Source of the DNA: Symsagittifera roscoffensis
Lineage: Eukaryota; Xenacoelomorpha; Acoela; Convolutidae
Direction: 5' to 3'
Length of the DNA stretch: 57,000 bases
Assembly: GCF_963678635.1 (NCBI RefSeq)
Contig: NW_026971603.1
Location: 1-57,000, forward strand
Notes under the pieces: generated by a model
Seen by the model: the letters and a program-made list of their open reading frames with translations, nothing else
What the model was told of the DNA's origin: nothing
Databases searched by the model: none
Translations under genes and position numbers: made by a program
Shown: piece after piece, positions 53,924 to 57,000 of the stretch
How positions within the stretch are numbered: position 1 is the stretch's first letter
Layout: every line of letters begins with the position of its first letter

Positions 53924-55003
53924 TTACGTCAAAATGGGTATTCTCTGTGAGGTTGACAATTTCTTGTTTAATTTTCTCAGTTGTTTTTGTATGGTCGTCG
54001 TTCCATTGGAAATTCGATTTCTTATTAAGTAGCGGTCGAAGCGGTCGAAGTCCTTTTTTGCTTTCGATTTATCAAATAAAGGTATGATTCCTTTTTTCGG
54101 GATTTTGAATCCCAGCCATTCGATTTCTTTTTGAGAGAATTTACATTTTGACCAACTGACCGCAAAATTATATTCGTCCAAAGTGAATAAAATTTTTAAC
54201 ACAATGTTCTTGTGGTCTAAAAAGGTTACTTTGGAAGCAATTAAAATGTCGTCTAGGTAACAATTAGTAAATGGGATAGAACCTAACGTTGAATCCGTTA
54301 CTCTTTGAAATTCGTTAGGCATATCACCTAGTCTGTAAACGCCGAACAAAAATTTGTATGTACCCGTTATCTCACCACCCACAATACTGAAATTACATTG
54401 ATCGCTGGTAAATTTATCTAATGCAAGTTGACTGTATGCATTTTTTAGGTCTAAATTGGTAAACCACACTTCTCCAACGGTATCACTTGCAATTTGCGCT
54501 ACGACATTGTCTACCAGTTCGTCGATATTCGGCATTTGGTATTTGTTCTTGCAGATTTGTTTATTTATAAACTTTGAATCCAGAGCTAACTTGATGGATT
54601 TGCCTTTTTTGCAAGTAATGACTATTGGACTGATAAAACAATCTTCGTCACAGTTTTCTAGTTTCTTAATATATCCCTCGTCTTTTAATCTGTTGAGTTC
54701 TGGCTTAACAGAATCCAGTAAATGGAGGGGGACTCGTTTTCCTTTTAGTTGGATTGGTTTTAGGGGTTCGTGAAAATGAGTGATTTTCGTCTGATTTTTA
54801 ATTTTTCCAATCCGAAGGAATAAGTTTTTAAATGTTTTTGATATGTTTAGGATTTCCCTATCTTTGTTTGATGGAGAGATAGAATTTATCGACTTACACT
54901 GCTTTTGAGTCTGGAAATGCGGGAAGTATTTTTGTGAGGTTTTTATCCCCACTTTCGGCAGATTGTCATTTCCTAGGATGTTTCTCTCGTGTCCCTCGGT
55001 CAC
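53924..55003 (-). pseudogene. Gypsy protease end, reverse transcriptase
   Basis: A 359-codon frame without ATG. It begins at the C-terminal end of an aspartic protease (NILGNDNLPKVGI, the ILGRDLL position), so the protease is truncated. RT motifs in order: HFHEPLKPIQLKGKRVPLH, LKDEGYIKKL, FISPIVITCKKGKSIKLALD, MPNIDELVDN, TNLDLKNAYSQLALD (first catalytic Asp), FLFGVYRLGDMPNEFQRV, CYLDDILIAS (54248-54259 encodes YLDD), then FAVSWSKCKFSQKEIEWLGF. The catalytic residues are intact although neighbouring domains are broken. Frame sense is lost near 53990, where the segment corresponding to the start of RNase H begins. Confidence 0.88.
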
Positions 55004-55033
55004 AATAGATGCAAAATAAGATACGAATCACAA
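55003..55033. repeat. 31-bp direct repeat, right copy
   Basis: Matches 51794-51824 without mismatch. Read on the minus strand it is in phase with the Gypsy frame, encoding SYFASI before VTEGHERN, with a TGA just upstream. Confidence 0.97.
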
Positions 55034-55071
55034 GAGAAGTTAACTTGCCAATGTTTGTATTCAAGTTAATT

Positions 55072-55142
55072 GTTCTCTTATAAATTATTATAAAAATCTA
55101 CAAGCCTCAGAGGTAACTTTTTATAATGATTTATAAGAGAAC
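55072..55142. repeat. hairpin with 25-bp stem and 21-base loop
   Basis: The left arm 55072-55096 (GTTCTCTTATAAATTATTAT then AAAAA) pairs with 55118-55142 with one mismatch in 25. The loop is 55097-55117. It could be a foldback element, a MITE end pair or a small-RNA precursor. No target duplication was noticed. Confidence 0.85.
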
Positions 55143-55808
55143 TGAAATTATATAAGTGCTTTGATTAGACTTTGAACTTTAAATCGAATACTTTTGGGTT
55201 TAAAATTTGATAATGCCACCGTTGTTTACGGGGATTTTTTGAGGGGAAGAGCCTCTCTTTGACGCTTTTTAGTTAGATGACCAAATAACGTATGAAAACA
55301 ATATTTTACGGTTCTTTTTCCGGCAACTTTCTTATGAACCGTTTTATTAATCAAATTTCGAAAACATTCAACCGTGAAACTCTAGTAAATTTAGAGAAAA
55401 TGGTAGAACGCAAAAACCTTTTCGTTTTTTATTATCACTTGAAAACTAAAAGATGCAATTTCTATGACCCGTGACTATAGCTACTAATGATTGACTCCAA
55501 CTCATCTAGGCAGTTTCAATCCCTACTAGAGCTCATCAAAAGTAATCCTATTCTAGTCAGCTTGTTGTTTTCTTATGAATCGCTCAAAACAGAAACTAAA
55601 AAAAATGACGGATCATTTTTGCTTAAACATCATGTTAGTTTGACCATTATTTAAATCTATCATTAAAAAATTTAAACTTTGTCGATAAATCAATTGATAG
55701 GCTATTCAGTCATGTCACAATCAAATGTCTGATTACAAAACATGTATTAGATGTGCACTTTTAACTTCATGAACTTACCGTCTTTTGCTTTAAAAAGTCG
55801 GATTTTTG
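55143..55808. other. no supported gene
   Basis: Contains a 60-codon plus frame at 55292-55474 (ends KTKRCNFYDP) that has an ATG but no recognisable motif, repeat or neighbour to support it. Confidence 0.45.
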
Positions 55809-56066
55809 TTCCGACTTTCGTGACGAAAATAACGAAATATTTGTGCTCGGGTGGATTTTTTTTCTCCAGACAAACTTCGACTTTTTAACTAGCCATTTTT
55901 GACGAAATTTTTTTTTTCATTCAAAAGGTTTTGTTGTCCTGAGCTTAAATTTGAAAAAATATTTCACCTGTGATCATTTTTCGTAAAGTTATGAGGGTTT
56001 AAAGATTGCCATTTTGGCCATTTTGACCAATTTGGGACAATTAACGCGCAATATAATTCGCGCTAC
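55809..56066. repeat. dispersed direct repeat, copy 1
   Basis: Begins TTCCGACTTTCG and includes AATATTTGTGCTCGGG, TTTTTAACTAGCCATTTTTG, TTTAAAGATTG and TTTGGGACAATTAACGCGC. It matches copy 2 at an offset of about 934 bases with roughly 80-85 percent identity. Confidence 0.88.
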
Positions 56067-56742
56067 TAACGCGTAAGCGGAGATTTAATCCGTCTTATAA
56101 ATCGTTCCAAATTGGTTGAACGAAGCTTATTTGCCATAATTGATGTGTTACAAGGAACGAAAACTATCTTTTTGTACTTTATATGCCGTGTGGGGGGATG
56201 ATTTTCATTAAAAAGTTTCAAATTTGAAAAAAAAAATTCATTTTATTTTATTTCATATAATGTTTTTATGTTATTACTGCTGCTTCATAAACCTTCAAAA
56301 GCAGTCGGAACATTCAGGGCTTCGCCGTGATACGAGCAGTCTTGTTCACTTTAAAAAGACAAATTTATTCTTAAACGTTGCGCTCCATAACCCTCAACCA
56401 TTGCGCTTAATTTCAGCTACAACATTGCATTAAGTATTCTGTCAATCATTTAATATATTGGTTTCTGATAATCGCAATAATCGGATAATCTATCAAGAGG
56501 GTTCAATGTATCGCGATATTCTTTGGCGATCTTCAAAGACAAATTTGTCTTCCAATGTATAATTTCGCCTAAATCTAGCGAATGTAGCGATCAACCAAAT
56601 TGCTCAAATAGGCAAAACCAGTTAGAAAAATTGTCAAAACTGTTTCTCCTAACAATTTATTTTGTTTTCTACTTAAAACCTTTCTTTTATGATAATTTTG
56701 CTAGAAAAAACGCCTGCCTCAACGCGTTCAATGGCCTTGTTG

Positions 56743-57000
56743 TTCCGACTTTCGATACGAAAGTAACGGAATATTTGTGCTCGGGGTGGGTTTTTTTTTC
56801 TTCAGACAAATTTCGACTTTTAACTAGCCATTTTTGACAAAAAATTTTTTTATACCATTGGAAAGGTATTGTTGTTCTGAGCTCAAATTCGAAAAGATAT
56901 TTTACCGGTGATTATTTTTTGTTAAGTTACGGAGGTTTAAAGATTGGTATTTTGGCCAATTTGGGACAATTAACGCGCGATATATTTCGCGCTATTAACG
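56743..57000. repeat. dispersed direct repeat, copy 2, cut by window end
   Basis: Same order of blocks as copy 1. It continues to the last base of the window, so the true length is unknown. Both copies end in GC-rich, locally palindromic sequence (ACGCGCGATATATTTCGCGC here). Confidence 0.88.

Noticed and set aside
54456-54773. 105-codon plus-strand frame
   Set aside because: Shadow of the Gypsy RT, whose motifs are all on the minus strand.
1-57000. CRISPR array or bacterial origin considered because of regular 54-bp and 36-bp spacing
   Set aside because: Repeats are tandem with no unique spacers, and the window has spliced animal genes and animal retroelements.

Overview
The window reads as nuclear DNA of an invertebrate animal. 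It is strongly AT-rich, its introns use GT-AG boundaries, and it carries one-copy animal genes (CIAO3/NARFL and ABITRAM/FAM206A) next to decayed BEL/Pao and Gypsy LTR elements, a LINE fragment, two short Mutator-like MITEs, satellites and minisatellites. I cannot name the species from this sequence.

Layout. Positions 1-15.5 kb are the gene-bearing part, and every convincing gene is on the minus strand: CIAO3 (two coding exons, 14626 to 7423, with a 5.8 kb intron holding a 171-bp satellite), ABITRAM (three coding exons, 7143 to 5769), a Ser/Thr-rich 152-residue ORF (5421 to 4963), and a first exon resembling NSRP1/CCDC55 (1290 to 1030). CIAO3 and ABITRAM lie about 200 bp apart in the same direction, and each has a strong 3' splice site just before its first visible coding sequence. 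This is compatible with 5' leader introns or with spliced-leader trans-splicing of an operon.

15.8-22 kb holds a 142-bp tandem duplication, a decayed LINE reverse transcriptase (plus strand) and a long strand-skewed stretch with fragments of minus-strand coding sequence. 22.5-30.3 kb is the most unusual part: a roughly 2.3-2.8 kb module present three times. Each module carries two small unknown minus-strand genes, called X and Z here; Z is a two-exon, two-finger C2H2 protein. A regulatory-looking array of CCAAT boxes spaced exactly 54 bp apart sits between them. All copies are damaged, by partly different lesions. Next to the array are an unknown minus-strand gene (W, 31266-30728), an unknown plus-strand relic (31588-32053), and a compact 1.6 kb element with inverted arms of about 370 bp, one ORF and CCAAT boxes (32443-34059). 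34.2-37.9 kb is another decayed minus-strand element. 39.0-39.8 kb has two minisatellites, one of which flips orientation.

41.2-48.2 kb holds an unknown open frame, a probable 189-bp LTR and a heavily mutated BEL/Pao body (gag, protease, RT, RNase H, integrase, in that order, plus strand). 49.5 kb is a 417-bp MITE with a 9-bp target duplication. 50-51.1 kb is a duplicated poly-C-bearing repeat. 52.3-55.0 kb is a minus-strand Gypsy pol lacking most of its integrase and bracketed by a 31-bp direct repeat. The right end carries a 25-bp hairpin and a dispersed 260-bp repeat.

Functionally, CIAO3 acts in cytosolic iron-sulfur protein assembly and ABITRAM is a nuclear actin-binding transcription modulator in mammals. 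Nothing in the sequence links the two beyond their shared strand and short spacing. Apart from the unidentified ORFs, the rest is mobile or repetitive DNA, nearly all of it broken.
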